Source: Pirellula sp. (GTDB lineage: Bacteria > Planctomycetota > Planctomycetia > Pirellulales > Pirellulaceae). Taken from it: a stretch of 36,526 nt of DNA. Positions 24,309 through 33,290 of this stretch are shown here, in pieces; the stretch's first letter is position 1; each line of letters begins with the position of its first letter. Position numbers and translations under genes: made by a program. The stretch lies in NCBI GenBank assembly GCA_021299695.1, contig JAJTEK010000081.1, positions 1 through 36,526 of the forward strand. Reading direction: 5' to 3'. The notes beneath the pieces are model-generated. The model ran no database searches and was not told the origin of the DNA. It was given only the letters and a program-made list of their open reading frames with translations.

Positions 24309-27300
24309 TTAACGCTTGGACGGGGAAAGTTTGGTCGGATTCGACTTGGTGAGGTTCGACTTAGGCGGGGGCGTTTCGCTGTTATTGCCCAGGATGTATG
24401 CGATGATTCCCAATCCGATGAAGACCAGTTGGCTCAGGGAAAAGAGCCCTAGATTTCGGAGCGACTCACCGGTTTCGCCACCGTAGGCATGCAATCCGAT
24501 TCCGAGGATATTCGTGCCGAACATCGACCAAGCGGTGATGATATTTCCGCCGATCGCTAGGATTGCAAAGCCTAGAGATCCGACGAGTCGGTCCCACTTG
24601 GCGTGCAACAGTAGCGCGTTCCAAAGGACGATCATCAAGGCACCGTTTTCCTTGGGGTCCCAGCCCCAGAAACGGCCCCAACTGTCATCACCCCAGAGTC
24701 CGCCAAGAACGGTTCCGACGAAGCTAAAGAAGATTCCAAAGCAAACGACCCCGTAACAGATCCGATAGAGTATCTCGTTGATCGATCGCAGATCGCCTAA
24801 TTGATTGCCCTTGTAGAAACTTCGGACAAGCGCCAGGATCACCATGCCGATTCCTAGGAGACCTGCAAGGAACGTTGCGCTGTATCCGAGCGATACGCTG
24901 ATCACGTGTGTCGAGAGCCAGAACTGGGTGTCCAAGACGGCTTGAAGGACGGGCATCGAATCGCCGATATCGAGGCCATAAGCGACTTGCAAGGAGAGAT
25001 ATCCAGCGACCGAGGCGACCAGCAGCGAAATGGAGATTGGGAACAACTTTTCAGCGACCATACAGGCCAGCACGATCGCCCATCCGATGAAGACCGCTGC
25101 GGAGTACAGAGTAACGACCGGCGGCCTTTCGGAGATGTAGACGCGGCTGATGATCGCCAGGGTGTGGAGCCCGAGGGTGAGCATGCAGATCCAGAACGCG
25201 GCTTGGCGGATCGGTTCGTTGCGAATCGCAAGACCGAGCAAACACAGAAGACCGGCGACGATGTACAGGGCGTAGGACCATCCGATGGGGTTGAGGTGCT
25301 CGTACCAGGCTTCGAAGCGAGCTTTGGAGGACTTCGAGATCATGCCGTACTTATCCTCGATCAGCGAGTCGTAGCTTTTCACGGCGGCGTTGATTTCGCG
25401 ACTCTTGGAACTTCCTTCCCGCATGAGCTTAGCCAGATCGCGGAACCGAGACGTGGGGTTGTCAAGATTTTTCGAGTCGAACTTCGAGATCACTTCGTAG
25501 AACGCCGGGGCGTAGGCATCCCAACGAGGGGGTGGCATTTTGGCGTTGATCGTCTCGGGGATGTCCTTGGGTGGAATGATCGCTGGGGGGCCTTTGGCTC
25601 TGAGCGATTCGATGAGGGGTTTGAGTTGGTCGATCACTTGTGCGAGGCGATCGGGTTGTTCGGCGGCGACCTTGAGGATCTCGTCGATGGGTTCATAGGC
25701 GTTCCAAATGCCGAGCAAGATATTCATCTTTGACTGGAGCTTCATGAATTGGGCTTGGTCAAAATTCCAATCCTTCTGATCGATCGCGAGTATTTGCTCG
25801 GTCTTTTGTTCTTTTCCGTTCAGAGCTTTGAGGATCTTGTTGGCCGGATAGCAATTGGTTTTGTCTCGGGTGATTTCGAGTTCATCGAGAAGAGCTTGCG
25901 AGTCGATTCGGATCAAAGGGGCATCCAAGACCCAAGGTTCGTGGACCATCAGACTCATGAGCCATTCGGCCGAAGAGAGCTTTTCGGTCTTGTCGGATTT
26001 CTTAACCAACGCATAAGGCTTATTCGAGAGCGCTTTGAGGATTTGAGCCCCGACGCTCGAGAGGGGTTTGATTCGGCCTTCGTGCTGGACGGGCAGGGTG
26101 CCGATGGCGTACCAATCGACTTCGTCTCTGGAGAACGAGGGTCTACGGGCGGCATAAGCGACCAATCCTCCGATGAGCAAAAGGGGTAGGATCACCGAGG
26201 GCCAGAAGGTTGGGAGGCGATCGGGCATCGCAAAGGCTTGTCGGTCGTACCTCGAGGCGAATCGAGTCAGGGTGATGCTGAAGTGGGCGAGCATACCGAG
26301 TCCGACCAAAACGCATGAAACGTAGGGGATGAGCCATCCTGCGTTGGTAACGACTTGCAGAACCGTCTGTTCGACGCGCAGTGGTGATTGGGCCGCCGAC
26401 GTGTACTGGGATTGGTAATAGGTCTCGCCTCGGAATCGCATCGGGCTGTTCATCCAAATACGACCTTCTTGAAGCGTCGCGCCGGACTGGTCGAGGATAC
26501 GGACGTAGGAGGAGTAGTCTTTAGGGATCGCCGTTCCGGTGTATTGTTCGAGGACGACGTCTTGGAGTTCGAAGGAGAAGGGTTTGATGGGCCGAACGGT
26601 CGGATCGTTAAAGAATTGGGTCAGCGCAAATTTGCCGAGATCTTTCGAGGTGGCTTTTTCACGGATGGTGACGTAAGCCGACGCGAAGTTCATTTCGCTT
26701 TTGGCGCCGCCGGACTTGCCGGCTTCGATCAATGCGACCTCGGGAGGCAGCCCTTGGGCTCCTTGGGCCTCGGCGGCGGCCTGGGGGTTCGCGCCTCGGG
26801 TGGTCATGTCCGAGTTGGCCATCCACTTCTCGATTTTGATCTCGAAGGGGAGCGATGGGTCGCTCAGGGATTTCTTGTTGCGTAACGCATTGAGGATCAA
26901 AGCGTCATCGAAAGCCACGACGCGGTTTTTGTCCGGGGCTGTCGAGTCGATTACGGCAAGTTCTACGATGTCGGTTTGAATGGCAACCGAGGTTCGTTCC
27001 CCTTCGTAGAGGCTGATGCGCTCTTCGCGCTGGCGGTCCCCGAAGACGAATTGACCGAGCATCAGGAGTCCGATTCCAAGGTGGATCAGAACATTGCCGC
27101 CACGGGCTCCGAACAGGAGGATCAGACCGGCGAGCATGACCAAGCTGACAAGAAGACTTTTTGCCAGTTGCCAAACGATCCGAAGACCCGGATCAGGAAT
27201 CCGGTACTTATCGCCCGTCAAAGCGACAAGGAGAGCGACTCCAAGGAGTGCGAGGAAGAGCGTCAGGATCGTGGCTCGCAAGATGTTTTGTTTGGGAGGA

Positions 27301-27875
27301 TACCCGATTCCCCATACACCCAATCCTATCGCTGATAACCAAAGACTCGCCAAGCATCCGGACCAGATCAGGTTGTAGGAAAATGGGGGTTCTCCTTGGA
27401 GTCCGTCTCCTAGGTGAGCCCCGAAGACGATCAGGGCCACGAGGGCAAATCCGGCTAGCGTCAGAGCCATCCCTGCGACGAACCTTGCGCCTCGAGCCGT
27501 CATGTGGAAGCGGGTCATTTTGGCGGCGACGAGATTGATGAGCAAAATCAAACCGACCATCGCACCGCCGGGCATGACAAAACCGCCGCGAAGGCTGTTC
27601 TCTTGCGCATGGGGCCAAATCGTTTGGGGTTTGAACACATCGAGCGGGACGTAAGCGACCCAGCTATTGAAGTAGTCTTTTTTGACATCGACAATGGTCT
27701 CTTCGTCCTGTGCCAGCGTCCCGATAAAGAGGATGAGCACTCCGAGGAAGAACATCGTGCAAGTGATTTTCAGGGAGCCAGCGTATCGAAGCACGGTCCA
27801 GATCGCATTTTCGACTGGGCGTGAATTTTCGCTCGAGCGGGGGAACAGACCATCTTGCAGGGGTGCAGTAGCCAT
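24309..27875 (-). CDS. ccsBA: Cytochrome c biogenesis fusion CcsBA (ResB-ResC)
   Basis: CcsBA carries heme across the membrane and attaches it to apocytochromes c (System II). This 1188-residue product joins a ResB-like N-terminal half (several membrane segments, then a big outer loop) to a ResC/CcsA-like C-terminal part. The heme-handling WWD motif is WGDDSWGRFWGWDPKE at 1061-1076, flanked by the His of FWLSTHVISVSLGY and of GIGLHAYGG, likely axial ligands. A central part of about 300 residues from LPVQHEGRIKPLSSVG separates them, as in the large planctomycete and Bacteroidetes forms. The upstream duplicated-domain lipoprotein and downstream pyrK are in one operon by spacing (16 and 10 bases). 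It points to respiratory c-type cytochromes. Confidence 0.92.
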   Translation of the reverse strand: MATAPLQDGLFPRSSENSRPVENAIWTVLRYAGSLKITCTMFFLGVLILFIGTLAQDEETIVDVKKDYFNSWVAYVPLDVFKPQTIWPHAQENSLRGGFVMPGGAMVGLILLINLVAAKMTRFHMTARGARFVAGMALTLAGFALVALIVFGAHLGDGLQGEPPFSYNLIWSGCLASLWLSAIGLGVWGIGYPPKQNILRATILTLFLALLGVALLVALTGDKYRIPDPGLRIVWQLAKSLLVSLVMLAGLILLFGARGGNVLIHLGIGLLMLGQFVFGDRQREERISLYEGERTSVAIQTDIVELAVIDSTAPDKNRVVAFDDALILNALRNKKSLSDPSLPFEIKIEKWMANSDMTTRGANPQAAAEAQGAQGLPPEVALIEAGKSGGAKSEMNFASAYVTIREKATSKDLGKFALTQFFNDPTVRPIKPFSFELQDVVLEQYTGTAIPKDYSSYVRILDQSGATLQEGRIWMNSPMRFRGETYYQSQYTSAAQSPLRVEQTVLQVVTNAGWLIPYVSCVLVGLGMLAHFSITLTRFASRYDRQAFAMPDRLPTFWPSVILPLLLIGGLVAYAARRPSFSRDEVDWYAIGTLPVQHEGRIKPLSSVGAQILKALSNKPYALVKKSDKTEKLSSAEWLMSLMVHEPWVLDAPLIRIDSQALLDELEITRDKTNCYPANKILKALNGKEQKTEQILAIDQKDWNFDQAQFMKLQSKMNILLGIWNAYEPIDEILKVAAEQPDRLAQVIDQLKPLIESLRAKGPPAIIPPKDIPETINAKMPPPRWDAYAPAFYEVISKFDSKNLDNPTSRFRDLAKLMREGSSKSREINAAVKSYDSLIEDKYGMISKSSKARFEAWYEHLNPIGWSYALYIVAGLLCLLGLAIRNEPIRQAAFWICMLTLGLHTLAIISRVYISERPPVVTLYSAAVFIGWAIVLACMVAEKLFPISISLLVASVAGYLSLQVAYGLDIGDSMPVLQAVLDTQFWLSTHVISVSLGYSATFLAGLLGIGMVILALVRSFYKGNQLGDLRSINEILYRICYGVVCFGIFFSFVGTVLGGLWGDDSWGRFWGWDPKENGALMIVLWNALLLHAKWDRLVGSLGFAILAIGGNIITAWSMFGTNILGIGLHAYGGETGESLRNLGLFSLSQLVFIGLGIIAYILGNNSETPPPKSNLTKSNPTKLSPSKR

Positions 27876-27891
27876 AGGGATCTATTGATGT

Positions 27892-29109
27892 CTATTGGAT
27901 TTCGATGGATTGAACAAATTCAATGAGATTGGATTTTTGGTCCGCTGCCAATTGATTATCGCCGATGAGTTTGATGAACAGATGGAGTTCGGGGTTATCG
28001 GTAGGCAGGGAGACCACCAGCAGCATCGGCGCAGTTGCTTGTTCCGAACTTCGGATTTCATACAATGTGGCTTGTTTTTGACCGACGGCGAATTTTTGGG
28101 CAACTTCCAGCGCGGAGTTGACCATGGGTTCGAGTTTCTTCGCGTCGGGCTCGCGGGTCAGTTGTTGGAACCACATCATGGCGTTGGCTTGCGGGTTGTC
28201 GGTGGCCATGCTGACGGTCACTTCACCTCGCCCTTGTTTCGAGTCGATGTTGAGCGTCGCGAGTCGGAATTGGGAGCCTTGGCCAACGCTCCAGCCTTCG
28301 GGCAGCTTGTAGTCGAGTTTGGGACGATTGGCCGATGGATTCGTGGCGTCCAAGGGGGGTGATGCCGCCGAGGTCGCCGGGTTGCCCGTTGGCGTTGCCG
28401 GGTTGCTTGGGGGAATTGCAGGGTTGCTTGGGGGGGAAGACGAGCTCATGGCTCCCGTGCCGGTTCCGACCGCATCGAAGAGGTACGAGGGGATTGAAGC
28501 GCCGGTGCGGGGAACTTCGACCAAGGAGCCTAGGAGGGTTTCGGCGGTGAGTTCTTGGAGTTTGAGTTGACCTCGCCATCGGTTGACGTTGCTCAGCAAG
28601 TACCCTTGCCAATCCTGGCTCGGGGGCATGGCCAGGGCGGTGACTGTGAATTTGATCTTTCCGGTGGCTTCTGGAGAGATCAGTTCGGCGATGGCGATGT
28701 CGTTGCGAGGGTTGATGATCCAGCCTTCGGGGAGCGGATTCGAAGGGCGTCCTGACTGTGGATCGATGGCAAAGTTTTCTACGATGGCTTGAAGGTCGGC
28801 CATGAGGGGTTCTAGGCGATCGGGGCTATCGGTGGCTTTGAGAAAGTAGCAGCCTTGGTCGGCCGGGATGATTGCACCGAGGATCCGGCGTGTTCCTGAG
28901 GTCGAATCGGACTTTGGTGCTTTGACGGACGTGCGCTCTGGAGCGGACAGTGAGAGGGGGCCCGACACGAAGGTCGACTCGGACTTGGAGGTTTCGTACA
29001 CACGGACTTGCGGGGTCGGCTCGCAGGCGATCTGAGTGAAGATCACGATCGCTGCGAGCAAAATGCTTGCTCGTGAGCCTGGAGCTTGGAGGGGGTGTCG
29101 GAGTTGCAA
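27892..29109 (-). CDS. Duplicated-domain lipoprotein upstream of ccsBA
   Basis: No known family is sure. The 405-residue product has a lipoprotein-like signal with C29 after FTQIA (an imperfect lipobox). Two alpha/beta modules follow. Each contains an LPEGW motif (LPEGWII near 123-129; LPEGWSV near 269-275) and a later TV strand and W-x-x-Q-like helix, so they look duplicated. Between them is a Pro-rich linker built of three 7-residue NPAxPxx units, encoded by 21-bp repeats at 28376-28438. The C-terminus (LFIKLIGDN... IEFVQSIEI) resembles the N-terminal segment before the first LPEGW. The fold recalls PsbP/Mog1-like proteins, as a guess. The gene leads the ccsBA operon, so a role in heme or cytochrome handling is possible. 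Confidence 0.7.
   Translation of the reverse strand: MQLRHPLQAPGSRASILLAAIVIFTQIACEPTPQVRVYETSKSESTFVSGPLSLSAPERTSVKAPKSDSTSGTRRILGAIIPADQGCYFLKATDSPDRLEPLMADLQAIVENFAIDPQSGRPSNPLPEGWIINPRNDIAIAELISPEATGKIKFTVTALAMPPSQDWQGYLLSNVNRWRGQLKLQELTAETLLGSLVEVPRTGASIPSYLFDAVGTGTGAMSSSSPPSNPAIPPSNPATPTGNPATSAASPPLDATNPSANRPKLDYKLPEGWSVGQGSQFRLATLNIDSKQGRGEVTVSMATDNPQANAMMWFQQLTREPDAKKLEPMVNSALEVAQKFAVGQKQATLYEIRSSEQATAPMLLVVSLPTDNPELHLFIKLIGDNQLAADQKSNLIEFVQSIEIQ
28376..28438. repeat. 21-bp tandem repeat encoding the NPAxPxx linker
   Basis: Three imperfect 21-base units (28376-28396, 28397-28417, 28418-28438) share GCCGGGTTGC or GCAGGGTTGC starts. On the minus strand they encode NPAIPPS, NPATPTG and NPATSAA. 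The array keeps the reading frame, so copy-number change would only lengthen or shorten the linker. Confidence 0.7.
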
Positions 29110-29373
29110 GGAGCTGAGGATCCGGTAGGCGAGGTGGGGCAGGTATTGGCCGGTGGGCCCGATAGTACGTTTTTTGCGGTACGTTTCTGCGGGCCTTAGG
29201 CTGGAAGGAGAACCGAGAAAGTGTGGGTTTATTCACCCAGCGAAGGCTCGGATCCCATCTTCTAGAGGTCTTCCCCGCGAGTCGAAGTACTCTCAATATA
29301 GGTCAAGAAGTTCAAAACCGACAGTTCAACGGCTACGAAAGCCAGTCGGCGGGTGGTTTTTTTGGGGCGTGCC

Positions 29374-31749
29374 CTACTCGACACCCAGGGTTGCATCGGC
29401 ATCGGAGGGGATTCGGGGGTCGACCGAGGGGATGCGAGGGCGGGCAGCTTGGCTGAGTTGGTCTGGAGACCTTAGGAATCGGCTGACGATCCACCAGAGC
29501 AAGGCGATTGCCAGGAGCAATGCGATCAGGGCATAGAGAAAGAGTTTGGCTAGTTTTTGTCCCATCATACCGATCGGGACGGTGATCGAATCGGCTGGGA
29601 CTTGGACCAGAAGCATCAGGGATGTCGATTGTTTGCGTTCGAATTCATCGAGTCCTTTTCGGGCGATTTCGACTTTTTCCATCGCAGCGATCCACTCCCC
29701 GCGGTAGGCCTTTCCCGAGGGGTGTTTGGAGATGGGATCGATGTATCGGTAGGTGCCGGTCTCTTTGAGTTTTTTGAGCATGGCCTCATCGATTTGGAAT
29801 TTGAGCTCTGCGTCTTGCTCCTGGTTTTCTTGTGGGTTCACGGCAAGATCGCTCGTCGGAGTGGGCTGGCTGGCGAGGGTTGGCTCGGGTAGGCGAATGG
29901 TGCTTGTGGGGGCATCGCTTCGGGAGGCGAAGAAGGGGTGTTGGAGGATCGTGCCTTCGCGTTCTCCTTCGTGGCCATCGACCAGAACGGCGAATCCTGG
30001 GAATTGTCGGTTGGATTCGACGTTGGGTTCGTCTTGGGAATCGGTTCGGGTTTTTTGCCTTTCGGAGGCTAGCAGTTCGAGATCTCCGATATTGATGGTC
30101 AGGACCAGGAGACCTTCGGTGAGCCGTTCGGGAGTTTTTTCATCGTTGGATTTGCGTTTTGCCGAAATGGGGGTCGAGACGGCGATTTTCCAGCGGTTCG
30201 TCGTGGTCGATTTGAAGGGCACGCTCAGGTGGGTTGAGGTGGTCCGTTGGATATTGCGTCTGGGGGTCGTGTGGCTGATGTCTCTGGATTGTCCGGAGAA
30301 GTAGCTGCGGTAGGCGAAGTTTTCGCCGATCGGGGCATTAGAGGGCTCGTTGGCGAAGGCAGCGGCGATCATGGTGCCGTAGCGATCGGTTACAAAGAGG
30401 CTATCGAATTTGGTCGACTTGGCCGCTCCGCCTCGGGATCGGATCCACTCGAGACGGTGATCGAGAACCGATTCGAGTTCGCTTCGGGCTGGCAGGTCGA
30501 TCAAGGTCGCACGGCTATCGGTTGGAGGGGATTGCTCGGTAGCCAGGGACTGGAGCAGATCGGTTCCTGCGGCATCGACCGATTCGATGAAGCGATCTTC
30601 GAGGGGGCTTCGGCGGGCTTCTTCCTCGACCAATCGGAACAGGGCTGCGATTTCCGATTCGAGGGTACCGGCGGCGGATTGCGCGGCAAAGAAATTGCTT
30701 TGCAGGGCACCTTCTCGGAGTTCGTTGGAAAGGTCGGATTCGGCGACGGACACGGCCCGCCAAAAGGAAAGGCCCATGATGGTCGCAAGGAGCAGTGGGC
30801 CGAGGATACCGAGGATCATCAGCGGGACTCTCAGGCGGCTGATGTTGCGTCGTTCGAGAGCTGCGAGGACTTGCTGGACGTTGTCGAAGCGGTCGTCAGG
30901 TTTCTTTGCGATGCATCGGTCGATGATCGAGCAGAGCCATCGATCGACGCCCGAGACTCGGTAGTGACCGCGGGGGTATGGGCTTTTGAGGATCGTATCA
31001 CGGTATCGTTTGAGACGTTCCGAAAGGCTGCTTGCGGTGTCGAGGGTCGAGACGGTCTCAGGGGTGCGATACGGAGGGGTTCCTACGACCATGCAGTAGA
31101 GGATCGCTCCTAGGGCGTAGACATCCCAACGCGCATCGGGGACGGCATTGAGGTCGGCTTGTTCGGGAGCCATGAAGAACAAGGTACCGAGCGATGGGGT
31201 TTGTTCGTTCGAGAGTCGGCTTTGGCCAAAGTCGGCGATCCGCGGCTGCATGTCTTGGTCTAGCAGGACGTTGGCCGGTTTGAGGTCGCAGTGCAGGACC
31301 CCTTTTCCGTGGGAGTGGTTTAACCCCATGGCGATTCCGGTAAAGAGCTCGACGGCGCGTTGGGCGCCGATGGCTCCTCGATTGCGGATCAGATCATCGA
31401 GCGATCCGTTCTCGAGGTATTCCATCACGTAGTAGGGTGGTTCGGAATCCCAGCCTACTTCGAGGACTTGGACGATCGCCCGGTTTCCGGACATCGAGAC
31501 GAGGTTTCGGACTTCGCGGGTCAGGAGCGACCAGTTGACGCCAGCTCGGTGAAGGTAGAACTTGATCGCCACGGTGCGACCTGTATTTAAGTTCGTAGCG
31601 ATCCAAACTTGTCCATAGGCACCTTGACCCAACAACCTCTCCATCCGGTAGCCGGGGACCTGAGACGGCGGAACGGTTGAGCGGAGGCTCAGTTCCTCGG
31701 CCCGCATCTGTTCGCCAAGCGATTGGTTGAGTGTTTGGTTGATGGTCAT
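29374..31749 (-). CDS. Ser/Thr protein kinase with Cache-like extracytoplasmic sensor
   Basis: This 791-residue protein joins a cytoplasmic kinase domain (about 34-300), a membrane segment (about 308-330), a large outer region (about 330-732) and a second membrane segment (about 733-758) with a short Pro-rich tail. The kinase core is complete: GQGAYG at 41-46, K63, HCDLKPANV with D155, ADFG with D173 and APE at 194-196. Because the residue before D155 is Cys, it is a non-RD kinase, so activation may not need loop phosphorylation. The outer region carries FVTDRYGTMIAAAF, then IGENFAYRSYFSGQ (474-487) and a later LSVPF segment, the pattern of dCache-type ligand sensors. It probably reports an extracellular or periplasmic ligand. 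The substrate protein and ligand are unknown. No partner is obvious. Confidence 0.88.
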   Translation of the reverse strand: MTINQTLNQSLGEQMRAEELSLRSTVPPSQVPGYRMERLLGQGAYGQVWIATNLNTGRTVAIKFYLHRAGVNWSLLTREVRNLVSMSGNRAIVQVLEVGWDSEPPYYVMEYLENGSLDDLIRNRGAIGAQRAVELFTGIAMGLNHSHGKGVLHCDLKPANVLLDQDMQPRIADFGQSRLSNEQTPSLGTLFFMAPEQADLNAVPDARWDVYALGAILYCMVVGTPPYRTPETVSTLDTASSLSERLKRYRDTILKSPYPRGHYRVSGVDRWLCSIIDRCIAKKPDDRFDNVQQVLAALERRNISRLRVPLMILGILGPLLLATIMGLSFWRAVSVAESDLSNELREGALQSNFFAAQSAAGTLESEIAALFRLVEEEARRSPLEDRFIESVDAAGTDLLQSLATEQSPPTDSRATLIDLPARSELESVLDHRLEWIRSRGGAAKSTKFDSLFVTDRYGTMIAAAFANEPSNAPIGENFAYRSYFSGQSRDISHTTPRRNIQRTTSTHLSVPFKSTTTNRWKIAVSTPISAKRKSNDEKTPERLTEGLLVLTINIGDLELLASERQKTRTDSQDEPNVESNRQFPGFAVLVDGHEGEREGTILQHPFFASRSDAPTSTIRLPEPTLASQPTPTSDLAVNPQENQEQDAELKFQIDEAMLKKLKETGTYRYIDPISKHPSGKAYRGEWIAAMEKVEIARKGLDEFERKQSTSLMLLVQVPADSITVPIGMMGQKLAKLFLYALIALLLAIALLWWIVSRFLRSPDQLSQAARPRIPSVDPRIPSDADATLGVE

Positions 31750-31940
31750 CCGAGATCCGGAAATCCGAAGAGAGTTCAGCAGTACCTTTAAGCTTAAACC
31801 CGACCCGAAGGGTTGACAAAGTCCAATTCGGCGCGAATCGGTGCAAATCCATAAACCGCAGGTCCTTTTTTCGGTAAACTGAGGTCGTCTTTCGTGTACC
31901 GATTCATCCTAAGGAATTCCAGCCGGGCGCAAGCACCAAT

Positions 31941-33290
31941 ATGATCAGAACTTTGAAAATGAACTTTGTTCTCTTGGCGACCGCAATGTGCGTGAGCCTT
32001 ACGCCCGGCAAGCTTGCCGAAGGGTTGCTCGGGGATTTGCTCGGCTTGGGTTTCTCGGGCCGATGTTTCTCGGGCCAATGTTACGGGCAGGAGATCGCCG
32101 ACCAATGGGGCCACTGGAGAGGTCCTACAGGGAACGGGACATCGGCCACGGCCAAGCCGCCCAAGGAGTTTAGTCAGACCAAGGGGCTGAAGTGGAAGGT
32201 CCCGATCGCCGGCCAGGGGTCGGGCTCGCCTGTGGTATGGGACCAGAGGGTATGGGTTACCAGCGCCGTGCCGAGCGGTTCGGGCAAGGAACTCGAATTT
32301 CGAGTTTATTGCATGGATCGTCAAACGGGAAAGACGCTCTGGGAGCTGACGGCCGTCCGGGCCAAGCCGCATGAGGGGACGCACGAGACCAACGGCTTTG
32401 CCTCGGCCAGTGCTTGTACCGATGGTTCGATGGTCTATGCCTCGTTTGGATCGCGAGGCGTGTATGCATACACGGTCGATGGCGAGTTGGTTTGGTCTCG
32501 CGACTTTGGCGACATGCAGATTCGCAATGGGTTCGGAGAGGGGAGTTCTCCGACGATCGCAGGCGATTTGCTCATCGTGCCTTGGGATCACGAAGGGCCC
32601 TCGATGCTCTTTGCCGTGGACAAGAAAACCGGGAAAACCGTTTGGGAGACCAAGCGGGATGAGCCTACCTGTTGGGCTACTCCATTGATTGCCAGCGACC
32701 GTCTGGGAAACATGCAAGTGATCATGAATGGTCAGACAGCCGCTCGGGGATATGACCTGAAGACCGGCAAGGAGCTTTGGAGATGTGGAGGCCAGACGCA
32801 AAGGCCTTGTGCGTCGGCCGTGGCGCAAGACGGGGTGGCTTATGTGGCCAGTGGCTTTCGCGGTTCGTACATCGGGGCCTTCGACTTGGCGGGTCGGGGC
32901 GATCTAGCTTCGAGCAAGTCGGTCGTTTGGTCACAGACCAAGGACACTCCAGACGTCGCTTCGCCTTTGCTCAGCTCGGGTCGATTGTTTTACTACAAAG
33001 AGAAGACCGGATTGTTGACGTGCGTCGAAGCAAAAACGGGAAAGACTCTCTATTCGGCAAGCCGAGTGCCAGGGGTAAGTCGAACGTATGCTTCGGCCGT
33101 GGCCGCTAACGGTTGCGTGTACTTGAGCGACCGAGGTGGATCGATCGTGGTGATTGAGGACTCTGGAACGCTCAAGGTTATATCGAGCAACGATGTCGGA
33201 GAGGGAGTCGATGCGACACCGGCTCTTGCTGGCCGCGATCTGTTTGTTCGAGGCGAGAAGCACTTGTTCTGCTTTAGCGAGGCGAATTAA
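31941..33290 (+). CDS. Secreted PQQ-type beta-propeller protein
   Basis: The 449-residue product has an N-terminal signal (hydrophobic stretch in residues 8-20) and then DQWGHWRGPTGNGTS, the common opening of planctomycete PQQ-like beta-propeller proteins. Repeats typical of the propeller follow, with AxDxxTGKxxW-like blades such as DRQTGKTLWEL, DKKTGKTVWET and DLKTGKELWRC. It probably sits in the periplasm or is secreted. No PQQ-dehydrogenase catalytic motif is clear, so it may be a binding or scaffold propeller. The start could also be ATG 31959. The stop overlaps that of the convergent M50 gene by 3 bases (TTAA). Confidence 0.88.
   Translation: MIRTLKMNFVLLATAMCVSLTPGKLAEGLLGDLLGLGFSGRCFSGQCYGQEIADQWGHWRGPTGNGTSATAKPPKEFSQTKGLKWKVPIAGQGSGSPVVWDQRVWVTSAVPSGSGKELEFRVYCMDRQTGKTLWELTAVRAKPHEGTHETNGFASASACTDGSMVYASFGSRGVYAYTVDGELVWSRDFGDMQIRNGFGEGSSPTIAGDLLIVPWDHEGPSMLFAVDKKTGKTVWETKRDEPTCWATPLIASDRLGNMQVIMNGQTAARGYDLKTGKELWRCGGQTQRPCASAVAQDGVAYVASGFRGSYIGAFDLAGRGDLASSKSVVWSQTKDTPDVASPLLSSGRLFYYKEKTGLLTCVEAKTGKTLYSASRVPGVSRTYASAVAANGCVYLSDRGGSIVVIEDSGTLKVISSNDVGEGVDATPALAGRDLFVRGEKHLFCFSEAN
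32052..32081. repeat. 15-bp duplication in the propeller signal region
   Basis: TTCTCGGGCCGATGT at 32052-32066 is followed directly by a copy with one base changed (32067-32081). The pair encodes FSGRC then FSGQC just before the mature domain. It looks like a recent in-frame duplication. Confidence 0.6.

Noticed and set aside
24906-25733. A long open frame antisense to ccsBA
   Set aside because: It is rich in charged residues read from the other strand of membrane-protein codons and has no start signal or family motif.
31813-31818. A perfect TTGACA box upstream of the propeller gene
   Set aside because: No acceptable -10 hexamer occurs 15-19 bases downstream, so a promoter is not supported.
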